From: Terana coerulea
Lineage: Eukaryota; Basidiomycota; Agaricomycetes; Polyporales; Phanerochaetaceae
DNA: 64,000 nucleotides
Direction of reading: 5' to 3'
Assembly: GCA_024811115.1 (NCBI GenBank)
Contig: JAKOGH010000660.1
Span: 32,730-96,729, forward strand
Shown here: positions 22,319 through 34,803 of the stretch, piece after piece
Layout of the letters: each line of letters opens with the position of its first letter
Numbering within the stretch: position 1 is the stretch's first letter
Program-made: the position numbers and the translations under genes
Notes under the pieces: generated by a model
Told to the model about the DNA's origin: nothing
Databases searched by the model: none
Seen by the model: the letters and a program-made list of their open reading frames with translations, nothing else

Positions 22319-23394
22319 GGCCTGAGCCAAAATATTGTAATACAATCTGCAGTAACTACTGTAGAGTAATTGTGTTACTTTGTATAGTAAATTGTAAAAT
22401 GGTGTCCTAGTGCACAAATTGTAAAAACATTGACAGCTTAGTGTCAGTGTTTGTATAACTTTGTAAAACTTATATTGGCTGTTGTAAAATAGTGTAAAAG
22501 CACTGTTAGCTATTGTACAATATTGTAAAACGTTATATACTAATTGTTAAGCATTTAAAAGCTGGCTTGTAAAGCTGATAACAATTGAAAGTTAAAGAAC
22601 ATATATACTTTGAACTATAAATAATACTATTAACTAGTAAGGCTTATGTAAGTGCAAACTAATAATATACTTGCATAAATTGCATTTAGAGCTAATGCAA
22701 TATATAAAACACAGTACATGTCGAAGACAGACTCGCATACGTAGTATTATTTTTCATTTTCCCTGCATTTATTTAGCACAAATACATGGCCTAATAGCAG
22801 CCCCAGAGCCTTGAACTTCATTCCGATGATCCCGGCGCTTAGCGCCCAAATGCGGCTCAATTCTTTCCACATTCTCGGACACTTAGCACGCTAGAACTCT
22901 TCTGCCTTGTCCCTCATCTTTGACCTCTTAGTCATTTGGGGACAAGGTATGTATTCTACACATAGTACACAGTAGTAATACTAATTTGATCATTAAGGAC
23001 AAGTATTGGCACTAGCCTACTTGTTTTGTGAGGTCTACCTGGAGTTGGCTCTCGTCGCCCTCCTCATATGTATTCTATCATTTACTCTACATCCACTCTG
23101 ATCTGTCCACTCCGGTTACATGTCAAGCTCGTCCCCGCGACAGTACACATTATTTATACTTTGATAGAACTACTGTAAAGTTATACTCTGCTCTATTTTA
23201 CTACAATGCAGATAATAGAGATTTATTTGGATTTACTTCGAATTTTGGTTTGGGGCGCTTATTTTGATGAAATATAAACCCGTAGCCCCAAAGGAGCTGA
23301 TTCTAACCATATTATAATAATGAAAATCGGCCCAGTAGTTATTTTGCAAAGTGTGAAACAGTAAATGCAGATACCCAGTTTTTACTATATACAC
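22319..23394 (+). repeat. left long inverted repeat, interrupted by a solo LTR
   Basis: The arm reads 22319-22718 and resumes after the LTR and its duplicated GTACA at 23148-23394. Many TTGTAAAA-type short units occur inside. The matching reverse complement is 34141-34803; in a stretch of about 200 bases I count only a handful of differences plus one small indel. The inner end is near GTAAATGCAGATAC.CAG. Confidence 0.85.
22719..23142 (+). mobile_element. solo LTR, family B, copy 1
   Basis: This 424-bp unit begins TGTCGAAG and ends CCGCGACA, so its ends are TGTCG/CGACA. It is flanked by a perfect 5-bp duplication, GTACA (22714-22718 and 23143-23147). The uninterrupted right arm of the host element (near 34375) shows the empty site. 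The copy at 42433-43421 shares most of its body. TG...CA ends with a 5-bp duplication are typical of LTR retrotransposons. No internal region is present, hence solo. Confidence 0.9.
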
Positions 23395-23399
23395 AATAC

Positions 23400-24360
23400 T
23401 AATAGTTAACAATTTGGCTTGGGTTGCTGGCTTTCCTGACTTTTTCTAACTTTCACTGACAATAAGTTACTTCAAGTTATGTCAAGTTATGTTAAGTTAC
23501 TTGATGCCAGATAAAGCCAAAATCCAACCTGTACTGGCTTGTGCTGGCTTCGGTCTGCTTGTAGTAACTTTGAGTAGCTTTCCTTGATGTAATGTATAAA
23601 AAGACGCTTCTGACCTCTAGAGTTGTAAACTGCAGCTTAGTAGAGCAATTAAGTTGAAAGAAATGGCCAGTAACATGCAAAGCTTTGAAGTTAGTAGCTG
23701 AACAGCGAAAATATAGCCAGGCGGCCACAGCCACTCATAGATGCCAAAGGGTAAAAGTGCCCATTGCTACATTTCATGGGGCGTAATTCTCTAAGCAAAA
23801 TGGATGGTGGTAGCTTGTTTCTTATACTGACAGAAGCCTATCCCTCAGATTATCTAGCGATAGCCATGAAGTTGTGCTGTTGAATGCTGCAACTTCCAGC
23901 ATTTTGAATGCCAGCACTTGCCCACCTTGTGGTTGGCTGAGGAAGATCAACTATAGAAGGAAGGTATTGCCCATAACTACCAACCTAAGCCACTTTACTA
24001 CGGTTTTGTGTATAGTTATGTAGAAGTATGTACAATCACGAGTAGCCACACCTGTAAAATGGATTCTTAAATGTAGGCAAGTGAAAGATATGACTACAAA
24101 ATTGCTCTGTAGAGAAAGCCTTCAAAAGCAGCTTGACGCTCGCAGAAAGTTAGTAGAAGCCAGTAGAAGCCCATCAAAGCGCGCTGAAGCGCCTAAAAAC
24201 TAACCAAGTTCGTGCTGTGGCTGAAGCTCCTAAAGTGCCGACAAGCTTGCCAGACAAGCACAAATGTGAGCTGCTCATGTGTAATACTAGGCAAGCCTCA
24301 GAGAGTTTGAGAAGCTTAAACATTTACAAAGTGAGGCAGCTGGCAAGTTCCCAGTGAATA
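23400..24360 (+). repeat. subterminal AAGTTA/AGCC short-unit array, left
   Basis: Two clusters (about 23455-23590 and 24125-24350) are built from imperfect 8-13 bp units such as AAGTTACTTC, AAGTTATGTC, GAAGCC and AAAGC. Comparable clusters lie just inside the right arm at 32580-32730 and 33600-33775. Unit order is irregular, so this is a dispersed array rather than a clean tandem repeat. Confidence 0.55.
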
Positions 24361-24917
24361 AACTTTAGTTAGGTGCCTTGATTTTATCTTAGCACTGCTG
24401 CAGTGTTCCAAGCCCAAACACTCATCCTGTAACCACAGGCTTTAACAATTCGTGCCCAGGGTGTTTTTGTATATGCTATGACACTTTTATAGCAGAAAAG
24501 CAATGACTTAGGTCCACTTGATAAAGGTTCGCTCTATGGTTCAGGCTAATTGGTGGCTTCATGTCAGGCTGGGGCGTATATAGTACTGTGAGTTTATTTC
24601 CCTAGTATATGTTCAGAAGCAGGTTACTCATCCCAATTTTGTAAGCTATGTATATTCATTTTTAATACAAAGTATATATGCATTGTATATTCCAAGTGCA
24701 GGTATTAAAAGACATTTCCATGTTGCGCCACCAAGCTCTCGACATTGGACTTGCTGATTATGTACACAATGCGTACATACTGCATACATGCAGCATAAGT
24801 TGGGGTGATATATATGCTTTACATTCCCTCTAAATATGAATAGTCACTTGTGTAAACCTTTCAGATGGTGAGATCATCAGCTTTGATTGCAAATATACTT
24901 CTGCTAATTCCTACGGT

Positions 24918-25262
24918 TAGAGATTGGCAAGGGTAAACCCTCCATGCTTAGAGGCTAACCCTTACCCTTACCCTTCAAAACCCTTACCCTCATGAAGGGT
25001 AAGGGTTGGGGTTACCTTCAAACCCTTGCCAAAATGGGCAGAAAATGGTGCTTTGAGTGCTTTTTCATTTAATCATAATGTCAGCCTTCTATTTGAGTAG
25101 TTTGCATTAATATAAAGCACTCACAACACTTGCAGCTCTATCTAGCAACACATCTGCTATTCGAATGCAAACCCCTGCCAGACAAGGGTTAACTTTTCCC
25201 AACCCTACCCTTACCCTTCGTATACCCTTAACCCTCCGAGGGTTTGCAAACCCCTATCACTA
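24918..25262 (+). mobile_element. hAT-like MITE with CCCTTA-rich ends, copy 2
   Basis: This 345-bp copy of the element at 8597-8956 is in the same orientation. It begins TAGAGATTGGCAAGGGT and ends CCCCTATCACTA, and is flanked by a perfect 8-bp duplication, CCTACGGT (24910-24917 and 25263-25270). It inserted into the larger inverted-repeat element. Confidence 0.88.
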
Positions 25263-25532
25263 CCTACGGTCTAGCCTTGCATTTAGGGGCTCATCACTGA
25301 CCACCCCCTTGACCCTTGTATGCAATGAAAGAAGACTTTGCAGTCAGGGCAACTCTCTAACTTTGGTCATGTTGCTGGTGTTGACTGCGGCTATTACAAA
25401 TATAGCCAACATCCTCCGAAAGGTGACATGCAGGACTTATGATATAATGGAGCTCAGGTTTATTGTGGTGCATAGTGCTTATGTTTACAAGCTTGGCATA
25501 ATGTAAGAAACCTTACCTCCACAGACAATGAT

Positions 25533-28520
25533 TTGAGCCTTTCTCAGAATACACATGAGGACATGCACAAAGAATATCAGCCCAGTGAAGACTATCAGAC
25601 AGAGATACAGGCTCACGCAGATGACGAAGCCCTGCCGCATGACGACTATTTGTATGAAGCCCATCAAGCTCTCACTCCCATTGAATATTCCTCTCCACAT
25701 CATCCTCGTCAGCCCTGGGCTATATGTGCACAGTTTCAGTAGCTATTCGCTTTCTCACCTCGATCAACCTGAGTTCAAGCCCTTTAGTTCTAAATATATA
25801 CCATTTACGTCCCCATACAACTCCCACATCTCTGCCTACATGCATTTGGAACCCACAGAAAGCTGTGCTACCAAGTGTATACTAATGAGGCCTGCTAGTG
25901 GCCAGTACTCAGTGAAAAGCCAGGGGACAGGCGTCCGCTTTTGCAACATCCCTCCATTTATCATGATGCTCCACCTGTATGCGGCCCTCTAGTTTCACCA
26001 AGACGATTGCCACTTCAGCGTGCAACTACCTTCCTTCAGAAACATTTCATGCTGTCTGGAGCAATAGCTGAGTATCATCAGAAGGTCCCAGCTCATCTCT
26101 CATTGTATCGCTCTGGCGTTGTACCTTAGTCTGTGCTGCTGCAGGCTCCTCATTCTTAGCATCTGAACCATTACTATCACCAGTCACAGTATTCCAATTC
26201 TGATGCATGTTCTGTCTCCATTTATGTGTACAAAGCAAGCTCTGACTCCATACTGTTTACAGAATCATTTGTCTTGTCCTTCTTCTCATACAACAACACT
26301 GAATACGCAACCTCTCCACTGCACAAGCAATGCTTTAAACTCTCATTGGCTATGCCCACAGTCACTGCCACCTCAGGCTTTATGCTGCAGTGGGCCACAG
26401 TGATCACAGCACCACAGAAACTAAGACCAACAGTACTAGCCAGCGCTATTAGGACGACTTTGCAGTATATGCTCTCAAAAATGACCAGTCACTCAGGTAC
26501 TACCTGCTGCCAGCAGCTCAGTACCGTCCATCACCACTGCCCCATTTGTCCCAAGTATTTCGGAATGCATGCCCTGCCAGTGCTCAGTTATGGTCATATT
26601 GCCCTTAATCACTGCAGTATGCACATGAAGTACTTGGTAGTTTTTAAGCCGAACACTATGCACTAGTGCCACATTTGCATCCGCCATTGTCACAGCCCAT
26701 ACATCATCGTCCTTACCATACCCATCATACACACCCACCTGTAATGAGTCACACGCTAGTCTAAGCTCATCACTCTCCTTGTTATCAGCATTCTACTATG
26801 CAGGAAGAGGGGCTTAACCCAGACAATGTCAATTATTCAAACAGGCCCCAAAGACATGAGCTTCCTAGCACCGAGGCCAAAGCTGGAGAACAGCGGGGCA
26901 ACAAGTTGTGGCAGACAGTAAAATGAGTATTCTGGAATATAGAAACAGAGATATTAATGGGTATAAGAATGTGAAGAGCAGGTGCTTAAGCGTACTCAGG
27001 TGTGCTCAATGCAAGCAACTTGTCTGTCTGTTGATGCAGGGTACTAAAATCCAAGTTGCCTTGCCATGCCTCAATGTTTGGTGCTTGAAGGTTCAGCTCT
27101 CACATATACCATACTGTAATGCATATATCTTGCTCTCAATGTGTTTTAATAAAGATGGAATAGAGATTGTCCGATGGAAGCATTATGGTGTCTATTAACA
27201 TCTTTGTCCTCCCAGTAGTAAACTGTCCCAAATTGAATTTGCAGCTATGGTGACTCAGGCTCAGATGTGTCCTGAAGCCAGTGCTCATGCTGTATGAATG
27301 GGAAGTATGGTGCCAGGGTCAATTCTACTTGGCCATATCAATCCTCAGCTTGCAGATCCCGAATGGGCAAGATATCACATGCAACAAGTTCACAATCTGC
27401 TTGGCATTCAGCCAACTGGGAAGACCAAGTCTAGCTCTTTTGCTATCTTTGCAGATCTGGAGAGGCTTAAAGAGAAGCATGCACACTTTTATGTTGGTTT
27501 GCAGCTCACATGGCCAGTGTATATTTCACTCCAGTCCTCATTCATGTGACTCATTCTTTAAGAGGCTATTAGTGATTGGATCAGCTCACCCATAGAAAAC
27601 TCGCCTGTATCAACACGTCATGGTTTTATAATGGATAGCTTTTAAGGGAATCTCTTTGCATCTGTGGTGTTCAACCTAGTGCTTAGTGCTTGGGTCTCTA
27701 TTCTTTATACGTGGCTTGCGCATGAAGACACAGAGTCATACCACACGCACTTTTGTGAACTCAACAAACACATTGTTAATGCTGCAAGAGACAAATTTGA
27801 TTGAAGGATGCTGTTGGGCATATGTCACAGATTGTTCTCTTACATATGCATATCTTTTACAGTTTTAAGCCACTGGCATCTTCAGGTCTTTGCCTTTTTG
27901 CAGGCTCAGCGTGCTGGACATGAAGATGAGTATGCCAAAACCATGATAGCTATACTCATCAGGCAGTGAGCTGCTCAGCTCTCTCCATTATTGCTTGCTG
28001 ATATGCGAGCACAGTACAAGGTAGAAGCTAGTGATATCCAATGTGGTTGCTTTATCCATTGGCATGGTTTTGTGAAACATGTGAAGCAAAACCACACGCT
28101 AGTACCTCAAGATGACCTGGATCTCTTCTTTGACTTCATGGACCACTTTCTATCACCTAATGAAACCTCCGATGATTTTAATGATGCTATCACAAACTTC
28201 CAGTCTAGTTTTCCACTTCTTGACCCTTGGATTGATTGGTGGATCAAGCTCAAGATAGCTTTGATGATCTTCTCTGTGAAGCACACTATAGATCCAAAGC
28301 TTATAGAGTAAATTCCGGCAACCTCGAATTCTGTGGAAACACATCACTCGTTGCTCAGACATGCTGTTGGAACAAAGCACAAGGGCATTATTGCATTTGA
28401 AAAACTCTTCCTCCACATTCAAGCATTTGAGACTCAATATCACACTATCAAGGGTGTGTATTTCAATTTTAAATTTTACAGTGTGAATATTCCTGATATC
28501 ACCAGCAGATGGACACATTC
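25533..28520 (+). pseudogene. broken transposon protein, N-terminal and central part
   Basis: Plus-strand frames run in short open pieces broken by stops and shifts. An acidic N-terminal piece lies at 25533-25742. The better preserved part is 27298-28520: WARYHMQQVHNLLG, then CGCFIHWHGFVKHVKQN, SFPLLDPWIDWWIK, IPATSNSVETHHSLLRHAVG and LFLHIQAFETQYHTIK. From memory these blocks resemble a large uncharacterised protein family common in Agaricomycetes, where they precede a protease-like domain. I cannot name the family with confidence. The central block may be a transposase-type fold; the catalytic acids were not identified. Confidence 0.45.
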
Positions 28521-28729
28521 AGACTAGCAGGCATATCAAAATTCCATGAAAGCCATCACAACTGAAGCAGTACATCAATGATGGACGTGCACCAGACATA
28601 ATGGAGGCATTAGTCCCTCTTATTGGCCTGAGGCACCCTGCTTCTGCTGCCACCCAGCATGATGAGCATGTAGCCACAGCAAGTACGTCAACTCAGCAAG
28701 TGCAATCCAACACCATTCAGACATTGCTA

Positions 28730-30011
28730 GAAGCAAATCAACTGCGTCTTCTCCAGTTTTATATGTTCAAGGACAACTTGTGTTACATTGATGTTGTCTT
28801 GGAGCTTTGGTTTTGCGCTTTTATTCTCTGGCCTTCAAGTACTTGTGATGCATTCATATGATTTATTCCCAAGGACTCCATTCTTGCTGCTATTTTTGCC
28901 ATCATCAACGACATTTAGCCTGGATCTGAAAGCTTCTGCAGTGGCCACTGAGGTGGCCACAGCATTATGAGCAGGTCCATCAGCATTGAAGCCCAAGAAG
29001 CCCGTGGCAAAAAGAGGGCTCATGCTAAGACCAAGGGCAAGGGCAAACTCATGGTTGCAGAGACCTTGCCAGACTCTGAGCAAGGCCTTCACCTTCTTGC
29101 TGATGCTCAAGACACATCCCAAAATGAGATTGTGCTTAGCTGGAAGATGTATAGAAATGGCAATTTTGGAAACCATATTCACTGGATGACTAAAGCCGTA
29201 ATAGTGTGTACTCTATTTCTCTGAGACACCAGTGTTCTTGCTTCAGTGCATGATTGACAACTCAATCATTGCGAACTTTCTTTAGAATAACACCATTACA
29301 TCAACGCAGTCGTACTTTGCCCTGCAACACTTTGCTGTGCACCAATGTTCCCAGGAGCACTATAATACAAGTCTTGAGTGTTCTTCGGTGCCAGTCCTCT
29401 CTCTCTGTGAGTGCAATGCCGTCTGCACAGCCAAAGCAGAAGACTGTAAAGAATCAGATGTTGACTTAGGACTTTACCTCACCCATTTTATTCTCCATGA
29501 CTCTGGACACCACGGCAGCAGTTGTAATCACAGATAGAAACTATTGGAGCAATAGTATATTGTCTGCTGCTATGTTAACTGTGCACACTCATGTTACATT
29601 GTTGCTATTCAGACTGGATGGCCTGATATTCTACACATTATGCCAAAGACATGCGGCGATACTCCAAAGGCGTTTACTAGGCATGTATTGCCTTCGCTAG
29701 TACGCTTGCCAATTGAGGTTGTGGGGAAATCACAGTCTCGCTGCAAATTACCACTCGATGGAGCACTTCGCAACAGCAGGCTGCCAGCATCTGATGATGT
29801 TGTTTATCTGCTGGTTGGACATCAAATGTACAATCCCCAAACAAGGCATTTCACTTTGCAAGTTGTGTTCAGCAGATGCACATATCTGTACAACGATCTA
29901 GCACAAAATGGTCTGTTATGTGATATAGAGAGCGCTAATACAATCACTATGCCAAGTGAACAAGTGTTGCTTTTTTATTATCATCGATTATTTGATGTAG
30001 TGGTTGGTTAG
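28730..30011 (+). pseudogene. broken ubiquitin-specific-protease (C19)-like domain of the same element
   Basis: USP-type deubiquitinases are papain-fold proteases with an N-terminal Cys box (N-x-C-Y/F) and a C-terminal His box followed by a Y/W-x-D-D-like segment. Seen: KDNLCYIDVVLELWFCAF near 28770 matches a Cys box. About 1.1 kb downstream, TRHFTLQVVFSRCTYLYNDL near 29840-29895 matches a His box with its trailing Tyr-Asp. Between them the frame is interrupted many times (for example a basic KKRAHAKTKGKGK segment at 28967-29224), so no protein is made. The domain continues directly from the preceding coding pieces, so both probably formed one large polyprotein. Confidence 0.5.
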
Positions 30012-31138
30012 TTTACAATGCTTGTCATGCACCTTGCTAAAGAGTTTCATAGGTTATAGAGCAAGACAATAAATACTGGAGCATTACACTAATAGAACAG
30101 GCTCCCTTTTCCACTGGCTCTCTGATTCTTATTAATATTGCTTCGACACCCAGCCAGTCACTGCTACTGGTACTCGGGCTGGCATACAACTGCTAGTGGG
30201 ATCTTCTAAGGTAGAGCAAGAGAAGTTACAATCAGCAATGGTATGCTAATACACATGCATTTGTATATAGTCAGGTACAGACCCAGACTTGGCCTCTGCC
30301 GAAAGTGCCCAACTACCATGCAGCCGTGCTGCTTCGAACGTAATACCTTTCGAGTTACCCTTATACCAACTGTCACAGTGTCCAGCATATCCTCTGTTTG
30401 TGACGATGGTTTAGAATAGCAAGATGCAAAGTGGATCGCCCTGGTAGCAGGCTTTGAGAGCTCCAAGCCAGCTCGTAGCAGTCAATGTCATGTGCCAAGA
30501 GACTCGCATTTTGTCAATTGCATAGGTCTGTGCAAGAAGACCAGCGAGATAAGTACAATGATCCAGTGCAATCATTGTTTTTACTAGTCTCACAAAGACT
30601 GCATTGAAGAGCAATTTGGATTGTGGGCCAACTACAACAAAGACAGTATCCAGTGGATTTGTTTAGAACGGTGTAATAATGCTTGCACGCTATTGTGGCA
30701 TGAATGGCTGTAAGTATAATTTCCACCTAATCTACCAGCTCATAGTAACAGCATACTTACACTCATTGCAATGTTTCCAGTCTGGGCAAATATGTGTTCC
30801 TACTACTAATGCATTTATGAAGTCGTCAACTTTACGCGGCAAAAATCCTATGTTGCAAAGAACAATACGTGATAGTTGAATGGTATTACGGAAATATCTA
30901 TAGTTATAAAAATAAGCCCGCTAGTAAGCGTGAGACAAATAACATACCAGTGCACCACTGCGCTGCTGCTATGCAGTAACAAAAGTTCAAATTTTCTGAT
31001 GCTTCAAAGGTAAGACACTGCTGTTGAGCTATATCAAGAAATTATACTGACTCTGAGTAGCATTTAAGCCTCCTCTGCTGGCTTGTCAGGCTAAGCAATG
31101 ATGCTGTCAACTCTCACGGATATACCAATTCATCCATA

Positions 31139-32060
31139 ATGAGGGTGCTTAAGGAGTCCTTCTATGCAATTCTGCAGATTCTGGCCGGCAACGCTACACA
31201 CCCTATCATCCAGTGTTATGAGGACAAGGCATGTGTGAAGGACTTTATTGGTGTCAAGGTTGAACGCTCCACACAAGAGGGGAGCAACTGGTACTATGCA
31301 CACCACCTGCCAATTCTCCACAGAGATGCTGCTTTTATATATCCCTTTATTGAGGAAATGGAACTTCACCTCCATTCTTCAAATACAGAGCTACACTTCA
31401 ACATTGATGCCACGTCACTTGCATAGGGGCCTGGTTATATAATGTTCATGCTTGTGATCTTGTGGTTTTACCTTGATCAAAGACCCTCCAACGATGACAC
31501 AAATTACTAGCTAGTAGTTTCAGCAGTAGATGAAGTTGGAGCAAAAAGTCGACGTTGTAAGCAAGAGAGGGACAAGCGTAAGAAGAGGCATGCCATGTGA
31601 GAGATAGCTCCCAAGGTCCATGTGGAAAGCACTTATTCAGCCCTGGATGCAGTTCAGTCAGATGACAAAGACCTCGACAGGCCTAATATTTCCACATATT
31701 GGATTGCACATGCCTTGACAATTCCAGAGCAGGCATTGGCAGCACATATTGGATGGACTAATACCACTGGGTAGAGTGATAACCTTGAAGAGATATTTAG
31801 TCCCTTGGAACTACAGAAGAGAATAGTGCAGGTTGATAATGATTTGGAGCTTTAGTATGAAGAGCTATTGGCTAAGGTGAATTGCAAAGACAAAGTCCTC
31901 AACTGCTACATGTGGCCTGCTTTCGCCATCTTTAAGACATACTAGAGGCCTTTTGTATAAGAAATCCAACCTGTCTCAAGCAATGAGAAGCAGATCTTCC
32001 TCAATGAAGGCACTCAAGCCCTGTCCAGTCCAAAAGCATGTTTTGACACCAGCAGAGGAG
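31139..32060 (+). pseudogene. unidentified broken coding sequence inside the inverted-repeat element
   Basis: A clean frame of 95 codons (31139-31426) includes HPIIQCYEDKACVKDFIGVK and YYAHHLPILHRD. It is followed by frames with occasional stops reading KQERDKRKKRHA, YWIAHALTIPEQALAAHIGW, FSPLELQKRIVQVDNDLEL and WPAFAIFKTY. The pieces look like one decayed ORF. I do not recognise the family. It may be the 3' part of the same transposon gene set. Confidence 0.35.
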
Positions 32061-32579
32061 GTGCAGGATGTTGCCCAGATAGTGCCTGATTTGGAGCTAA
32101 AATGTTGGATACAAATATGTTAATAGGCTCTAAGGTACATCACACCAATGGGAGGGAATCAGTGGACGCTTTCTTGGGCAACAGCATTTCTGATAGGCAG
32201 GAGGGGATATGAAAACATAGTCCTTCAGGAAATAGAGAAGTAGGCCACTTGAACCAATTATGAAGGCTCTGAACCAGAAAAGCCAAGCAGTAGCCATGCA
32301 TAGACAGATAGTGGGTACTACAAAGCTCCGAGGTAACGGGTTGGACATTCAGAGCATGCTGTATAATATTAGACTTGCTATTATTTGCCAATTGTTGATT
32401 GAGATAATGTCAAACTACTGCACCATGTTATGTACAGCCATGTCCAAATCTATGCAGATGTCTGCATCAAGAATATTTATCTGCAATATATGGGCATGGT
32501 TAGCCATGTCATAAGCACCTGGTCATTGCACATATGACTCAACTTGCATGATACAAAAGCCCTCTGCAGCCTTAAGATG

Positions 32580-33775
32580 TTAGGGTCATTATAAAAAGCC
32601 AAGGGAAGTTAGCAAAAGCTGCCCAAAGTCACTGAAAGCCTGCAAAAGCCAACCAAAGCTCAGCAAAGTTGCTCCAAGTTATTATAAGTTAGCCCAAGCT
32701 CATGCAAGCTCAACAAGTCAAAGCACAGTGAGGTGAACTTCTGTGCATATACACGAGATCTAATGGCTCAGAAGATTGTCAGAGATACACAAGAAGTATA
32801 TTCAGTATATACAGCGCAATTCTACACTTCCCTAGCCCACGTATTTCTGCAAGAGATGCTGCTCACAAAATGCCCCTTTTGAGTGCGGTGTAATAGCGCG
32901 CATTCGCGTTCAGCTCCTGAGATACTTTGTGCGCACTATATGGCCCATGGGTTGCTATTCATCATAGATGAGATCACCAATGCAAGCCACAGCAGCAAGT
33001 AACTTGGGTCAAGCTCGAGTGTGTACTACAGCAACTGCGTTACCATCTTGTATTTGCATTTATTGTCTAGCTGCTGTACGTAGCTGGGTGCATGTAAGAG
33101 CATTGGTATGCAATCAGCCATAGATGCTTATCATACAATGCACCACAACACTTAGTGTAAGTCCAGTGATAAAGCATGCTTCCCTTCGCTGAGCAGGTCA
33201 CGAGTTCTAAGTCACTCTAGGATTGGTACTTTGTGATAGGCTAGATGCCCTTTATTAATATGTAGTCTGTAACGTTGCGTTGAGTATCCAAGTGACCAAT
33301 GAGAAAGCAATGCACCAACTGCTGTACTGAGCTACACTAACTCAACGCTCGGTGTCACCACTCCATGCAATTTCAACTCATTGCCTCACAGCTACAGTAC
33401 CTGATGTCTTCCATAATAACATCCAAAGTCCTCAGCAACACCAAACCCAATATCCACAACATTGCCTAATGAATGTAACACTGCATTTTGGAGAAATTGT
33501 GACTTTGCACTGAGGATGAAGCCAGGGGTTGGATTGTGCTGAAGCATGTATGACCTTGTGGCCACGGAAGACTTATAATGCTGGAGGGAGGTACTGGGGG
33601 CCTTCAAAAGACTATATTAAGCTGGCAAAGGCCAGGAAAGACCAGTATCGAAGTGAGGAGAAGCCAGTACCTGCAAGAAACAACAAAACAAGCAGCAAGA
33701 AACATGTGAAAGCCAGTTAGCAGCACTAAAGGTTTGGCAAGTCTTAGCAAGTTAGCCAAAGCTAGCCCTAAAAGT
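32580..33775 (-). repeat. subterminal AAGTT/AAGCC short-unit array, right
   Basis: Clusters at 32580-32730 and 33600-33775 repeat imperfect units such as AAAGCC, CAAAGCT, CAAAGTTG and AAGTTAGCC. Their position just inside the right arm mirrors the left array. The roughly 850 bp between the clusters show no recognisable gene. Confidence 0.5.
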
Positions 33776-34140
33776 AACTTTCCACCACCTCCACAATACT
33801 AAAGCTAGCTCTTAATGTTCCAAAGTATATATGAAGCGCTAATCAAGGTGCTTCATTACTTAAATCAGAGATAGACATAGCAGGCGTGTTACAGCAATAT
33901 ATAACACCAAAAGATGCTTTGAGGTATGAGTTGGCTGTAAAGTTAACTGTATAAGTATACTTTAGTTTATTCACTGCAAATAACTGCAATCAAATGCAAT
34001 AAAACAATATATGTTATATATTGACAGTAGTAAGCTACTAGTATTAGGCTTAATGACAAGTATTATTCAAAGCTCTAGCAAAGTCATTGCAAAAGATGGT
34101 TTACAATATGTTCTGTATTTGTTTATATATATGTATAGGT

Positions 34141-34803
34141 AATGAAAATCTGAGTATCTGCATTTACTATTTCGCACTTTGCAAAATGACTACTAGGCCG
34201 ATTTTCGTCATTCTGATATGGTTAGAATTAGCTCTTTTGGGGCTACAGGTTTATATTTCATCAAAATAAGCGCCCAAAACCAAAATTCGAAGTAAATCCA
34301 AATAAATCTCTATTATCTGCATTATATTAAAATAGAGCAGAATATAACTTGACAGTAGCCCTATCAAAGTATAAAGAATGTGTACTATGTTTTATATATT
34401 GCATTAGCTTTAAATGCAATTTATGCAAGTATATTATCAGTTTGAACTTACATAAGCCTTGCTAGTTAATAGTATTATTCATAGTTCAGAGTATATATGT
34501 TCTTTAACTTTCAATTGTTATTAGCTTTATAAGCCAGCTTTTAAATGCTAAATAATTAGTATATAAAGTTTTACAGTACTTTACAACACTTTTACAATAT
34601 TTTACAATAGCTAACAGTGCTTTTACCCTATTCTACAACAGCCAATATAAGTTTTACAAAGTTATACAAACACTGACACTAAGCTGTCAATGTTTTGACA
34701 ATTTGTGCACTAGGACACCATTTTACAATTTACTATACAAAGTAACACAATTACTTTACAGTAGTTACTGTAGATTGTATTACAATACTATGGCTCAGGC
34801 CTG
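34141..34803 (-). repeat. right long inverted repeat
   Basis: This is the reverse complement of 22319-23394 without the LTR insertion. It therefore preserves the empty target of that LTR. It starts internally near GAGTATCTGCATTTACTAT and ends outside with TGGCTCAGGCCTG. Confidence 0.85.

Larger units (their letters stand above)
22319..34803 (+). mobile_element. large decayed DNA-transposon-like element bounded by about 650-bp inverted repeats
   Basis: The outer arms (22319-23394, less a later 424-bp insertion, and 34141-34803) are near-identical in inverted orientation, both beginning from CAGGCCTGAGCCA at the outside. Between them lie AAGTT/AAGCC arrays next to each arm, a later hAT-like MITE, and broken plus-strand coding sequence with a C-terminal cysteine-protease-like domain. 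The arrangement suggests one autonomous transposon of about 12 kb. I found no clear target-site duplication at the arm ends, so exact limits and superfamily are open. Zisupton/KDZ-type and some Mutator-like elements carry Ulp1- or USP-like proteases, so those are candidate relatives. Confidence 0.6.
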
